Shown: positions 35,545 through 44,121 of the stretch, in pieces
Position numbering within the stretch: the first letter of the stretch is position 1
How the letters are laid out: each line of letters begins with the position of its first letter
Source: Curvibacter sp. GWA2_63_95
GTDB taxonomy: Bacteria > Pseudomonadota > Gammaproteobacteria > Burkholderiales > Burkholderiaceae_C
Assembly (NCBI GenBank): GCA_001795455.1
Contig: MGPB01000024.1
Coordinates: 72,015 to 136,014, forward strand
Length of the DNA: 64,000 bases
Direction: 5' to 3'
Made by a program: the position numbers and the translations under genes
The notes under the pieces: generated by a model
Told to the model about the DNA's origin: nothing
Databases searched by the model: none
Seen by the model: only the letters and a program-made list of their open reading frames with translations

Positions 35545-37728
35545 TCAGCCGCGTTTCCAGTCGTGGAACTTGCGCACCCATTCCAACAGCTGGTGCGGCT
35601 GGTGCGCACGCTTCCATTCACCGGCCGCGTATTTGTTGGCTTCGGCCAGCGTGGGGTAGGTGTGGATGGTGCCCAGAATTTTGTTGAGGCCCAGCCCGTG
35701 TTTCATGGCCAGCACGTACTCGGCCAGCAGGTCGCCGGCATGGGTGCCCACAATCGTCACCCCCAGAATCTTGTCTTTGCCCGGCACGGTCAGCACTTTC
35801 ACAAAGCCGTGGGCCTCGCTGTCCGCAATGGCGCGGTCCAGGTCGTCGATGCCGTACTTCGTCACCTCGTAGGCAATGCCTTGCTCCTTGGCGTCCTGCT
35901 CGTTGAGGCCCACACGTGCCACCTCGGGGTCAATGAAAGTGGCCCAGGGGATAACGGCGTAGTCGGCCTTGAATTTCTTGAAGTCGCCAAACAGCGCATT
36001 CACCGCGGCATACCAGGCCTGGTGCGCCGCGGTGTGGGTGAACTGGTAGGGCCCGGCCACATCGCCCGCCGCATAGATGTTGGGGTAGATGGTTTGCAGG
36101 TACTCGTTGGTTTGCACCGTCTTGTGGGTGGGAATGCCCAGCTCTTCCAGGCCATAACCCGTGAGCCGCGCACTGCGGCCCACGGCGCATAACAACTGGT
36201 CAAAGGCAATGCGCTTTTCCACACCGGCGTGCTCCACCACCAGCACTTTTTCGCCGTCGACCTTTTCACAGCGCAAGGCCTTGTGGCTGGTGAGCAGGTC
36301 CACACCATCGGCGCGCAGGGCTGCGGCGGCGAGATCAGACACCTCCAGGTCTTCCCGCGCCATGATGCGGGCTGCCATCTCTACCTGGGTGACGTGTGAG
36401 CCCAGCCGCGCAAAGCTTTGCGCCAGCTCGCAACCAATCGGCCCGCCGCCCAGCACCACCAGGCGCCGGGGCACCTCGTCCAGCTTGGCGAATTCGTCCC
36501 ACAGCGTGTCGCTGGTCACATAACCCACTTCATCCAGCCCCGGCAGCGGCGGCACGAAGGGGCGGGCACCCGCGGCGATGACGATGCTGCGCGTGGTCAG
36601 GGTTTGTTTACCGCCGTCATTCAGTGCAATCTCCACCGTCCACGGATTGATGATTTTTGCGTAGCCCTGCAGCACCTCCACGCCCAGGCCGGTGTAACGC
36701 TCCACGCTGTCGTGCGGCGCAATGGCGGCAATCACGTCGTGGATGCGCTGCATCACTTTTTTGAATGAAAAGAGTGCCTGCCCCCCGTCCTCTGTGCGCA
36801 AGCTGCTATGCAAACCATAGCGCTCTGCGTGCTGCATCTGGTGGGCCAGCTTGGCGCTCTTGATCAGCGCCTTGCTCGGCACGCAGCCGTAGTTGAGGCA
36901 GTCGCCGCCCATCTTGTGCGCCTCGACCAGTGTGACCTTGGCTTTGACGGCGGCGGCAATGTAGGCCGACACCAGCCCGCCCGCGCCACCCCCGATGACG
37001 ACGAGGTTGCGGTCAAACGACTTGGGGCGCACCGCATTCCAGCGTGCGTAGACCTGGCGTTTCTGGAGGTAGTTCATGGCAGCCTTTGCAAGTAGGGGGA
37101 ACACACCCAGCAGCACCAGCGCGCCCAGTAGGCCGGGGCTGGCTACGTCCTGCAGGCTGTGGATGTCGGCCAGCTGTGTGCCCGCGTTCACATACACCGC
37201 GGTGCCCGCCAGCATACCCAGCTGGCTGACCCAGTAAAAGGTCCAGGTGCGCAGCGTGGTCAGGCCCATGGCGAGGTTGATCACAAAAAACGGCACCACG
37301 GGAATCAGGCGCAGACTGAACAGGTAGAGCGCGCCCTCGCGCTCTACCCCGGCGTTGATGTCGGCCAGGCGTTTGCCAAAGCGGGCCTGCACCCCATCGC
37401 GCAGCACAAAACGCGCGGCCAGGAACGACAAGGTGGCGCCGATGCTGGAGGCAAACGACACCAGCAGCAAGCCCCAGCCCAGGCCAAAAATGCCGCCGCC
37501 GGCCAGCGTGACAATCGCCGCACCGGGCAGGGACAGGCCGGCCACGGCCACATAAATGGCAAAGTACGCAGCCCGCACCGTCCACGGCTGTTCGGCATAC
37601 AGGGCCGCAAACGCCGCCTGGCTGGACTGCAGGTAGTCCAGCTTCAAGAAGCGGCCCAGGTCCAGCCCCACAAACGCGGCAATGGCCGCGGCCACCACCG
37701 CCAGCAGCACCAGTTTGGACAGCTTCAT
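35545..37728 (-). CDS. VTT-domain membrane protein fused to a MerA-like FAD oxidoreductase
   Basis: 727 residues. Residues 1-235 are a TVP38/TMEM64 (VTT) membrane domain with about six helices and the conserved LSLPGAAIVTLAGGGIFG and FFVINLAMGLT stretches. Residues 240-727 are a class I pyridine nucleotide-disulfide oxidoreductase: FAD motif LVVIGGGAGGLVSAY, redox disulfide GGDCLNYGCVPSK (about 272-284), NAD motif LVVLGGGPIGCELAQ and the C-terminal HTYPTLAEA. The vicinal cysteines of true MerA are missing, so mercury reduction is unlikely. A dispersed repeat is translated near residues 302-318. Starts inside the ynjF stop. Confidence 0.88.
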   Translation of the reverse strand: MKLSKLVLLAVVAAAIAAFVGLDLGRFLKLDYLQSSQAAFAALYAEQPWTVRAAYFAIYVAVAGLSLPGAAIVTLAGGGIFGLGWGLLLVSFASSIGATLSFLAARFVLRDGVQARFGKRLADINAGVEREGALYLFSLRLIPVVPFFVINLAMGLTTLRTWTFYWVSQLGMLAGTAVYVNAGTQLADIHSLQDVASPGLLGALVLLGVFPLLAKAAMNYLQKRQVYARWNAVRPKSFDRNLVVIGGGAGGLVSAYIAAAVKAKVTLVEAHKMGGDCLNYGCVPSKALIKSAKLAHQMQHAERYGLHSSLRTEDGGQALFSFKKVMQRIHDVIAAIAPHDSVERYTGLGVEVLQGYAKIINPWTVEIALNDGGKQTLTTRSIVIAAGARPFVPPLPGLDEVGYVTSDTLWDEFAKLDEVPRRLVVLGGGPIGCELAQSFARLGSHVTQVEMAARIMAREDLEVSDLAAAALRADGVDLLTSHKALRCEKVDGEKVLVVEHAGVEKRIAFDQLLCAVGRSARLTGYGLEELGIPTHKTVQTNEYLQTIYPNIYAAGDVAGPYQFTHTAAHQAWYAAVNALFGDFKKFKADYAVIPWATFIDPEVARVGLNEQDAKEQGIAYEVTKYGIDDLDRAIADSEAHGFVKVLTVPGKDKILGVTIVGTHAGDLLAEYVLAMKHGLGLNKILGTIHTYPTLAEANKYAAGEWKRAHQPHQLLEWVRKFHDWKRG
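36775..36822 (+). repeat. Dispersed ~50 bp repeat, copy 7 (inside the VTT/oxidoreductase gene)
   Basis: GTGCCTGCCCCCCGTCC, TCTGTGCGCAAGCTGCTAT, GCAAACCATAGCG. It lies in frame and encodes YGLHSSLRTEDGGQA in the loop after the FAD-domain helix. Confidence 0.72.
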
Positions 37729-38330
37729 TGGAAGGTTCTCCAGCCCCACCAGATGCGGGTGACGATGGTGATGCCGCACAAGGCGGCAAAGGCATAGGCC
37801 AGCGTGGCAAAGTGCGCGGGCCACAGGCACATGGCCACAAAGAAGGCCAGTGTTTCGGTGGCCTCGGTCAGCCCGCCCAAAAAGTAGAACGATTTGCCCG
37901 GTGTGGCCAGGTCTTGCAGCCCGCGTTTGGCAGCCAAGGTCGCAAAGGCCAAAAAGCTGCTGCCCGTGCCCATGAAGGCGGCCAGCAGCAGCGCTGCAGG
38001 CAGGGCGTTGTTGGCCGGGTCGGCCACGGCAAAGGCCAGCGGAATGCTGGCGTAAAACAAAAAGTCCAGCGTGATGTCCAGAAAGCCGCCCGCATCGGTG
38101 GCCTGCGTCTGGCGCGCCACGGCACCGTCCAGTCCGTCGCACAGTCTTGAAGCCAAAATGGCCACAGCGCCTATGGAATATGCGCCACTAGCTATCAAAA
38201 TTGCAGCGCACAGGCCCAGGCCAAAACCCAGCAAGGTGACGGTGTTGGCCCCCAGCCCGGCGCGTACCAACAGGCGGGCCGTGGCTGTGATGGGCGGGCG
38301 GATCAGGGGGATGGCGTAGCGGTCGAGCAT
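37725..38330 (-). CDS. ynjF: CDP-alcohol phosphatidyltransferase (YnjF-like)
   Basis: 201-residue integral membrane enzyme. The family motif DG..GA.AR.T......GG..D...D is intact (DGLDGAVARQ then GGFLDITLD), so it should bind Mg2+ and a CDP-activated lipid; the alcohol acceptor is unknown. Six helices are predicted. E. coli YnjF, the last gene of ynjABCDEF, has the same size and family. Residues about 41-57 (CAAILIASGAYSIGAVA), part of a membrane helix, are encoded by a dispersed repeat. The stop overlaps the VTT/oxidoreductase start. Confidence 0.85.
   Translation of the reverse strand: MLDRYAIPLIRPPITATARLLVRAGLGANTVTLLGFGLGLCAAILIASGAYSIGAVAILASRLCDGLDGAVARQTQATDAGGFLDITLDFLFYASIPLAFAVADPANNALPAALLLAAFMGTGSSFLAFATLAAKRGLQDLATPGKSFYFLGGLTEATETLAFFVAMCLWPAHFATLAYAFAALCGITIVTRIWWGWRTFQ
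38158..38208 (+). repeat. Dispersed ~50 bp repeat, copy 8 (inside ynjF)
   Basis: ATGGCCACAGCGCC, TATGGAATATGCGCCACTAG, CTATCAAAATTGCAGCGC. Translated in frame as a transmembrane segment of the phosphatidyltransferase. Confidence 0.78.
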
Positions 38331-38391
38331 GGCGTGCAGTCTAGGCGACGCGCTTGGCGTCTGCCGGTTGGTCGCACAAAGCCAGGGTTTC

Positions 38392-39030
38392 TTACAGGGG
38401 GCTTGGCGGGCGCAGCTGGGTCAGGCACTGCGGGTCGGCCACATCGGCGGCGTCGTGTGTGACCAGCAGGGCCGGAATCTGGCGGCTTTGCACCAGGCCA
38501 AACACCAGCGTGCGCATGCGGCCGCGCAGCGCGGCATCCAGTTTGGAAAACGGTTCGTCCAGCAGCAGGGCGCGCGGTTGGGCCAGCAGCGCACGCGCCA
38601 GTGCCACGCGGGCACGCTGGCCACCCGACAGGGTGGCCGGGTTGGCGTGCAAAAAAGCGCCCATTTCCACATCGGCCAGTGCGGCCAACACCGCCGCCTC
38701 GCGCACGGGCTGCTGCCCGGCGGGCACGGCAAACAGCAGGTTCTCACGCACCGTCATGTGGGCGAACAGCAGGTCTTCCTGGAACAGGATGCCGACCTTG
38801 CGCGCCTGGGTGGGCAGGGTGTCAATGCACTGGCCGTTCAACGTCACTTTGCCGTCCCACTGCAGGGCCTCGTCCAGCGTGCCGCACACGGCGGCCAGCA
38901 CACTGCTTTTGCCGGAGCCGCTCTCGCCCATCAGCGTGTGCACGGTGCCGGGGGCCACGTGCAGGTCCAGCCCCTGCACCAGGGGGGTGGTGGGCGTTGC
39001 CAGCTGGGTGATGCGGATGTGCAGGCTCAT
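38392..39030 (-). CDS. ynjD: ABC transporter ATP-binding protein (YnjD-like)
   Basis: 212 residues from the ATG at 39030 (MSLHIRITQL). Walker A GESGSGKSSV, Q-loop LFQEDLLFAHMTVRENLLF, signature LSGGQRARVALARALL, Walker B ALLLDEPF and H-loop VTHDAAD are all complete. Size and the short spacer between Walker A and Q-loop match E. coli YnjD. The cognate permease (YnjC-like) is at 40553-42202 and the probable binding protein (YnjB-like) at 55869-57068. The start overlaps the end of the Rieske gene. Confidence 0.87.
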   Translation of the reverse strand: MSLHIRITQLATPTTPLVQGLDLHVAPGTVHTLMGESGSGKSSVLAAVCGTLDEALQWDGKVTLNGQCIDTLPTQARKVGILFQEDLLFAHMTVRENLLFAVPAGQQPVREAAVLAALADVEMGAFLHANPATLSGGQRARVALARALLAQPRALLLDEPFSKLDAALRGRMRTLVFGLVQSRQIPALLVTHDAADVADPQCLTQLRPPSPL

Positions 39031-39437
39031 GGGCTGGGGGCAATACAAATGCGGCCTTGTACGTCCACCACCACCGGGATGGGCAGCAGGCCCACACCCT
39101 CACATTCGCCGCCCGCGCAGGTGCCATCGCTCCAGCGGTAGCGTGCGTAGTGCACATTGCAGCTGAGGCTGGTGTGGGCCTGAAAAATCAGCTGGTCTTG
39201 CCGCGCGGCCAGCGGTACACCAAAGTGGGCGCAGCGGTTCACATAGGCCTTGACCTCGGCGCCGCTGCGCAGCAGCAGGTAGCGGAAGCCGTGGCCCGGT
39301 GTTCCGGTGGGCGGCGGCAGTTCCTGCATCAGGGCCTGGCCATCCGCCACGGCTGGAAGCGTGCCCAGCACCGTGCCGGGGGCCGGGGCGTGGGGCACTT
39401 GATGCCAGTGTTGCGGGTCGGGCGGAGGCGTGCTCAC
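39027..39437 (-). CDS. Rieske [2Fe-2S] domain protein
   Basis: 136-residue soluble protein with both halves of the Rieske cluster site: CAHFGVPL and SCNVHYARYRWSDG (C-x-H and C-x2-H), with a GTCAGGECEGVGL tail. No membrane segment or signal peptide is evident, so it resembles ferredoxin-type Rieske proteins that pass electrons to oxygenases or reductases. It is translationally coupled to ynjD by a 4 bp overlap, an unusual partner for an ABC ATPase. It is divergent from the ZIP transporter gene. Confidence 0.87.
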   Translation of the reverse strand: MSTPPPDPQHWHQVPHAPAPGTVLGTLPAVADGQALMQELPPPTGTPGHGFRYLLLRSGAEVKAYVNRCAHFGVPLAARQDQLIFQAHTSLSCNVHYARYRWSDGTCAGGECEGVGLLPIPVVVDVQGRICIAPSP

Positions 39438-39606
39438 AGGGCGGGCCGGGTGGGTTGGGGCTTTGCATGATAGCCCTGGCGGGTTGCGCCATTGAAGGCC
39501 GCTATGGGTAGCTTAAAAATATTGATGTTTATATGTTCATAGTGAATGGCTAACATCTGGCTTTCCTCCAAGTTTGCCCACTGTTCGCGTTTTCAGAGTC
39601 CTGCCC

Positions 39607-40533
39607 ATGCCTAGCACCACCACCACCGCCTCCACCTGGTCCCAGTCCCTGAGCGCCCATGCCCGTGCCCACCCGCTGGCGCTGGCCGGACTTGTCGTGG
39701 CCGTGCTGGGCTTGCTGGCGCTGTGGGCGCAGGGTGGTGTGTTGCCTGTGGGGCAGAGTAGCCAGTTTGTGGCTTGGGCGCTCTTGGGTGGCACGGCGGG
39801 CTTGGTGGCCACCACGGTGGGGGCCTTGCCTGCCTTGCTGTTTGGCAGCCTGCAGCAAAAGACCGAAGACGTGATGCTGGGCCTGGCCGCCGGCATGATG
39901 CTGGCCGCGGCGGCTTTCTCGCTGCTCTTGCCGGGTATTGCTGCCGGGCGCGAGCTAACTGGTAATGCGGGTTTGGGCGCGGGCCTGGTGGTGCTGGGCA
40001 TGGCCCTGGGGGTGTTGCTGATGCTGGGGCTGGACGCCTTTACGCCGCACGAACATGACAGCAGCGGCCCCTGCGGCCCCGGCTACGCGCGCTGCAACCG
40101 CGTGTGGCTGTTTGTGTTTGCCGTGGCCATCCACAACCTGCCCGAGGGCATGGCAGTGGGCGTAGCGTTTGCGCAGGGCGACATGGGCGTGGGCCTGCCG
40201 CTGGCTACGGCCATTGCCTTGCAAGACATTCCCGAAGGCCTGGCCGTGGCCATGACGCTGCGCTCCATTGGCACCCCGGCCTGGAAGGCCGTGGGCATTG
40301 CTGCCCTGGGCGCACTGCTGGAGCCGCTCGGTGCGTTGGTGGGCATCAGCCTGGTGGGCAGCTCCGCGCTGGCCTACCCGGTAGGCTTGGGCTTGGCCGC
40401 GGGCGCCATGCTGTTTGTGGTGTCGCATGAGGTGATACCCGAGACCCACCGCAACGGCCACCAGACCGCAGCCACCCTGGGCCTGATGGCCGGCTTTGCG
40501 CTGATGATGGTGCTGGACACCACGCTGGGTTAA
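39607..40533 (+). CDS. ZIP family metal transporter
   Basis: 308 residues, about eight membrane helices. The metal-site helices IV and V are clear: AIHNLPEGMAVGVAF and ALQDIPEGLAVAMTLR. ZIP proteins import Zn2+, Fe2+ or related divalent metals. A cytoplasmic loop with a few His/Asp residues (PHEHDSSGPCG) lies before helix IV. It is on the plus strand between ynjC (convergent, 19 bp apart) and the Rieske gene (divergent), so it interrupts the ynj array. The start at 39607 is the likely one. Confidence 0.9.
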   Translation: MPSTTTTASTWSQSLSAHARAHPLALAGLVVAVLGLLALWAQGGVLPVGQSSQFVAWALLGGTAGLVATTVGALPALLFGSLQQKTEDVMLGLAAGMMLAAAAFSLLLPGIAAGRELTGNAGLGAGLVVLGMALGVLLMLGLDAFTPHEHDSSGPCGPGYARCNRVWLFVFAVAIHNLPEGMAVGVAFAQGDMGVGLPLATAIALQDIPEGLAVAMTLRSIGTPAWKAVGIAALGALLEPLGALVGISLVGSSALAYPVGLGLAAGAMLFVVSHEVIPETHRNGHQTAATLGLMAGFALMMVLDTTLG

Positions 40534-40552
40534 GCCCAGCCTCCCGCATCGT

Positions 40553-42202
40553 CTAAAACCGGCGTGCCCGCCCCAGCCGCACGGCCAGTGCAAACACCAG
40601 CACCGGCAGCAGCCACTGCAGCCAGGCAAAGGCCGCGGTGAGCGAGCGCTGCCCACCGGCGGCCAGGTTCACGGCTTCGGTGGTCACGGTGGCAAAACGG
40701 CCCGCGCCCACATAGAGCGTGGGCAGGTACTGCGCCACACTCACCGCAAACCCAATCGCCGCGCTGGCGGCCAGCGCGCTGCGTAAGAGCGGCCATTTCA
40801 CGCGCAGCAAAAACACCGCATGGCCATGGCCCAGGCTGGCGCTCACGTGGCGCAGGCGGGGGTCAAACCCTTGATAAGGGCCTTGCAGCGCTATCAGCAC
40901 ATAAGGCAGTGCGGCCAGCGTGTGCGCCAGCCACAGGCCCACACCCGTGGTGTCCAACCCCCAGGCCAGGCTGAGCCGGTGCAGGCCCACCACCCACAGC
41001 ACCGCGGGCAACACCAGCGGCAGCATGAGCAGGGGCCGTGCCCGCAGTTGCCAGTGCGCTGGCGCCCACTCCAGCCACGCCACGGCCCACAGCAGCGCGG
41101 CACCGCTGCTGGCCAGTGCCAGCCACACCGTGGTCCACAGGGTGCTGCTGCTGCGGGCTACGCCTTGCCAGGCGACCCAGGTGAAGGCCTCGGGCAGCAG
41201 CTGCGGAAACGGCCAGGGCCCGATCACACTGCCCAGCAGCAGCGCCAGCATCACCGCGCCGTACACCACCGCCAGCCAGGCCAGTGCCGTGGGCCCGCCT
41301 GCCGTGGGCGTGCGGCCTGTGTGCTCAGCGGCACCACGCGTCCAGCGCTGGCGTCTCCAGGGCGTGTGCAGCAGCCCCCAGGCCAGCGTGGCGCACAGGG
41401 CCAGCACCGCAGCCAGCAGCCAGGCCGCGGCGGCACCTTGTGCGTTGCGCACCGGGTCGGCATCTTGCAGCCACTGCCAGGCCAGCACGGCCAGTGTGGG
41501 CGGTGTGCTGGGGCCTATGAGCAGCGCCACGTCTACCACCGTGAGCCCGTAGGCCAGCACCGCCAGCAAGGGCGCGGCCAGGCGCGGCAGCAGCTGCGGC
41601 CAGCCCACGCGCCACCAGGCGGCAGAGGCACCGTAGCCCAGCGTGTGCGCCAGGCGCAGCTCCTGCTGCAGTCGGCGCGCCACATCAGGCCGCTGCAGGT
41701 GGGCCAGTGCAGCCCACAGCAAAAACGGAATCTCCTTGCACACCAGCACCGCCATCAGGCCCAGACCCCAGGGGTCTTGGGTGGTGGGCCAGGGCGGGGG
41801 CGTAGTGAGGCCGGTGGCCCAGGGCGACAACAAGCGCAGCAGCCAGCCACTGGGCGCCAGCAGGGCCAGCAGCCCAATGGCAAAGGCCGCGTGCGGCACG
41901 GCCAGCAGCGGCGAGAGCAGGCGCGTGAGCCGGTTGCCCTGTGCCGTGCTGTGCAGCCGCCCCACGGTGGCGGCCAATATCCACGCGGTAGCCGCGGTGG
42001 CCAAGAGCGTGGAGGCCACGCCCGTCCACACACTGGCACCCAGTGCTGCCAGGGTGTGTGGCGCATGGGCCAGCGCGGCCCAGCCCGCTGCATCCAGTCC
42101 GGCGGCCACGGCGCCCCACAGGCTCCAGCCCAGCGGCAGCAGCACGGCCAGCAGCAGCGCAAGCGCTACGGGGTGGCTGTGGGTGGGGTGGGCATGCTGC
42201 AT
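40553..42202 (-). CDS. ynjC: ABC transporter permease, two-fold (YnjC-like)
   Basis: About 549 residues from the ATG at 42202 (MQHAHPTHSHPVALALLLA); an in-frame ATG at 42283 would add a stretch encoded by a dispersed repeat. About twelve helices arranged as two homologous halves, each with an EAA-like loop (LAHTLGYGASAAWWRVGWPQ and RHVSASLGHGHAVFLLRVKW), as in FbpB/ThiP and E. coli YnjC. It should pair with the YnjD-like ATPase about 1.5 kb downstream. Substrate unknown. Confidence 0.87.
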   Translation of the reverse strand: MQHAHPTHSHPVALALLLAVLLPLGWSLWGAVAAGLDAAGWAALAHAPHTLAALGASVWTGVASTLLATAATAWILAATVGRLHSTAQGNRLTRLLSPLLAVPHAAFAIGLLALLAPSGWLLRLLSPWATGLTTPPPWPTTQDPWGLGLMAVLVCKEIPFLLWAALAHLQRPDVARRLQQELRLAHTLGYGASAAWWRVGWPQLLPRLAAPLLAVLAYGLTVVDVALLIGPSTPPTLAVLAWQWLQDADPVRNAQGAAAAWLLAAVLALCATLAWGLLHTPWRRQRWTRGAAEHTGRTPTAGGPTALAWLAVVYGAVMLALLLGSVIGPWPFPQLLPEAFTWVAWQGVARSSSTLWTTVWLALASSGAALLWAVAWLEWAPAHWQLRARPLLMLPLVLPAVLWVVGLHRLSLAWGLDTTGVGLWLAHTLAALPYVLIALQGPYQGFDPRLRHVSASLGHGHAVFLLRVKWPLLRSALAASAAIGFAVSVAQYLPTLYVGAGRFATVTTEAVNLAAGGQRSLTAAFAWLQWLLPVLVFALAVRLGRARRF

Positions 42203-42223
42203 GGGTAAATAGTAGTCAAATTG

Positions 42224-42272
42224 GTCTGCAGCCCATATGGAGTGTGCGCAAGCAGCTATTAAAAATATAGCA
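42224..42272 (+). repeat. Dispersed ~50 bp repeat, copy 9 (upstream of ynjC)
   Basis: CTGCAGCCCATATGGAG, TGTGCGCAAGCAGCTATT, AAAAATATAGC. It lies in the divergent gap between ynjC and the SDR gene, 22 bp before the chosen ynjC start, and is open in the ynjC frame (IFLIAACAHSIW). Confidence 0.87.
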
Positions 42273-42391
42273 TTCAAACGCACTGCGATAGGCGCTTTCT
42301 CTGCGCTGCATCAATGTACGGTGCACGACAGTTGAACACGATAGAAGCTGTCATTGTCGGATGTTCCCTTACACATCTTCAGGAGAAAGCC

Positions 42392-43144
42392 ATGCGTTTA
42401 CAAGGCAAGAGCATTCTGGTTACGGGCGGTGCCAGTGGCATTGGTCTGGCCACGGTAGAGCGTTGTTTGCAAGAGGGCGCCAATGTGGTGATGGCCGACC
42501 TGGCCAGCTCCCAGGGGGCCAGGCTTGCAGACGCGCTGGCCCAGCAACATGGCGGTCGCTGCCGTTTTCTGGCGGCCGACATGGCGTCCACGCCCCAAGT
42601 CGATCAGCTCATCGCCGACACGGTCACTGCCTTTGGTCGCCTGGACGGTGTGTTCAACAACGCGGGCATTGGCGGCCTGAGCCCGGCCGACGCGTACACC
42701 GACGAAGACTTCCTGCGCATCATCGACATCAACCTGATGGGCGTGTTCCGCGTGGCGCGCGCTGCGTTGCGCCCGATGTATGGGCAGGGCAGCGGCAGCA
42801 TCGTCAACTGCGCGTCCATCCTCGGGGTGTTTGGCCAGAGCATGACGGCGGCCTACTCTGCGGCCAAGGGTGGTGTGGTGAACCTGACACGCACCCTGGC
42901 GCTGGAGGCGGCGGCCAAGGGCGTGCGGGTGAACTCGGTAGGGCCCGGCTACATCGACACGCCCTTGCTCGCCGGGCTGGACCCCGCCATGAAACAAGGG
43001 CTGATTGCCCTGCACCCCATTGGGCGCCTGGGGCGGTCCGAAGAGGTGGCCAACCCGGTGCTGTTTTTGCTGAGTGACGAGGCCAGCTTCATCACCGGCG
43101 CCAACCTGCTGGTGGATGGCGGCTTTACGGCCGGAAAGTCCTAG
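42392..43144 (+). CDS. Short-chain dehydrogenase/reductase
   Basis: 250-residue classical SDR. Cofactor loop VTGGASGIGLATVE, NNAG motif (FNNAGIGG), catalytic Ser in VNCASILG, and YSAAKGG with the catalytic Tyr and Lys; VRVNSVGPGYIDTPLL closes the active site. Asp in VVMADLA suggests NAD(H) preference. AGGAGA precedes the ATG at 42392. Its stop overlaps that of the convergent AraC gene by 4 bp. Substrate not identifiable; the neighbouring AraC and dioxygenase genes suggest a small catabolic unit. Confidence 0.92.
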   Translation: MRLQGKSILVTGGASGIGLATVERCLQEGANVVMADLASSQGARLADALAQQHGGRCRFLAADMASTPQVDQLIADTVTAFGRLDGVFNNAGIGGLSPADAYTDEDFLRIIDINLMGVFRVARAALRPMYGQGSGSIVNCASILGVFGQSMTAAYSAAKGGVVNLTRTLALEAAAKGVRVNSVGPGYIDTPLLAGLDPAMKQGLIALHPIGRLGRSEEVANPVLFLLSDEASFITGANLLVDGGFTAGKS

Positions 43145-44004
43145 GCCGTTGCCCCCTGGTAGCTGGCGCGAAACGCGCGCGGCGTCATGCCCTTGCGCTG
43201 CAGAAACTGGCGGTTGAAGTGCGCCAGCGTGCCGTAGCCCACGTCGCTGGCAATCACCTTGATGGGCCGCGAAGTGTTGATCAGCAACTGGCAGGCCTGG
43301 CCGATGCGCAGCTGGCCCACGTAGTCCAGCACCGTCATGCCGGTGTGGCGTTTGAAGAAGCGGTGGAAGGCGCCGACCGACATGGCCACCTCCGCGGCCA
43401 AGGCCGGGGCTGACACGGTGTCCGTCGGCTGCGCATGCAGGCGGTGCAGGATCTTGCCGATGCGTGCCCCCACCTTGTCGCCTGCGGGGGTGTAGGCGTG
43501 GGTGGCCAGCGGGCGTGCCTCTGCATCTTTGGACAGCAGCGTGAGGATGTGCAGCAGCGTGGGCAGGCGCAGCGCCGGCTCTTGCGCCTGCAGCGCGAGG
43601 ATCAGCGGCTGCACCTGCGCACGCGCCGCATCCGAGAACTTGAGCCCTCGCCCAGCCTGGGCCGACAGGGTGTGCAGTGCCGTCAGCTCGGGCCAACTGG
43701 CCAAGGCACGCTCCAGCCAGTCGGTGCTGAACCACATCACCACGGCCAGCATGGGCAGGCTGGCATCGGGCCGCTCGGTGGCGGCCCAGGTGTGGGGCTG
43801 GTTGGGGCCGGTGAGCACCAGGTCGCCGGAGGCAAAGTCTTCCAGGCTGTCGCCCACATAACGCTGGCCCTGCGCGTTCAGCGTCAGGGTCAGCTCGAAC
43901 TCGGGGTGGTAGTGCCAGAGAAACGGCAGCTCGGGCAGCTCGCGCCACAGCAGGCTCCAGGACTCGCCCACCGGTACGGTGACTTGTTCAAACTGCGGTT
44001 TCAT
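43141..44004 (-). CDS. AraC family transcriptional regulator
   Basis: 287 residues from the ATG at 44004, preceded by AAGGTC; an upstream in-frame start at 44085 is less likely. N-terminal cupin domain with HYHPEFELTLTL and GDLVLTGPNQPHTW, C-terminal double HTH (about 185-285) ending with AHFNRQFLQRKGMTPRAFR. Divergent from the phytanoyl-CoA-type dioxygenase gene (118 bp gap), which is the obvious candidate target. Confidence 0.9.
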   Translation of the reverse strand: MKPQFEQVTVPVGESWSLLWRELPELPFLWHYHPEFELTLTLNAQGQRYVGDSLEDFASGDLVLTGPNQPHTWAATERPDASLPMLAVVMWFSTDWLERALASWPELTALHTLSAQAGRGLKFSDAARAQVQPLILALQAQEPALRLPTLLHILTLLSKDAEARPLATHAYTPAGDKVGARIGKILHRLHAQPTDTVSAPALAAEVAMSVGAFHRFFKRHTGMTVLDYVGQLRIGQACQLLINTSRPIKVIASDVGYGTLAHFNRQFLQRKGMTPRAFRASYQGATA

Positions 44005-44121
44005 GACCTTGGGTGGATTGAATTGGTCAGAATCGTACCAGTCTTGGGCAGTCCGCAGGTACCGCCAAGGCACGTCCGTTTCCACAATTCCCTACGTCAG
44101 AACAACACGCAGGAGACCGAC

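Noticed and set aside
37729-38142. Upstream extension of the VTT/oxidoreductase frame
   Set aside because: It overlaps ynjF in another frame and has Arg/Gly-rich composition; MKLSKLVLLAVV at 37728 overlaps the ynjF stop in the usual ATGA manner.
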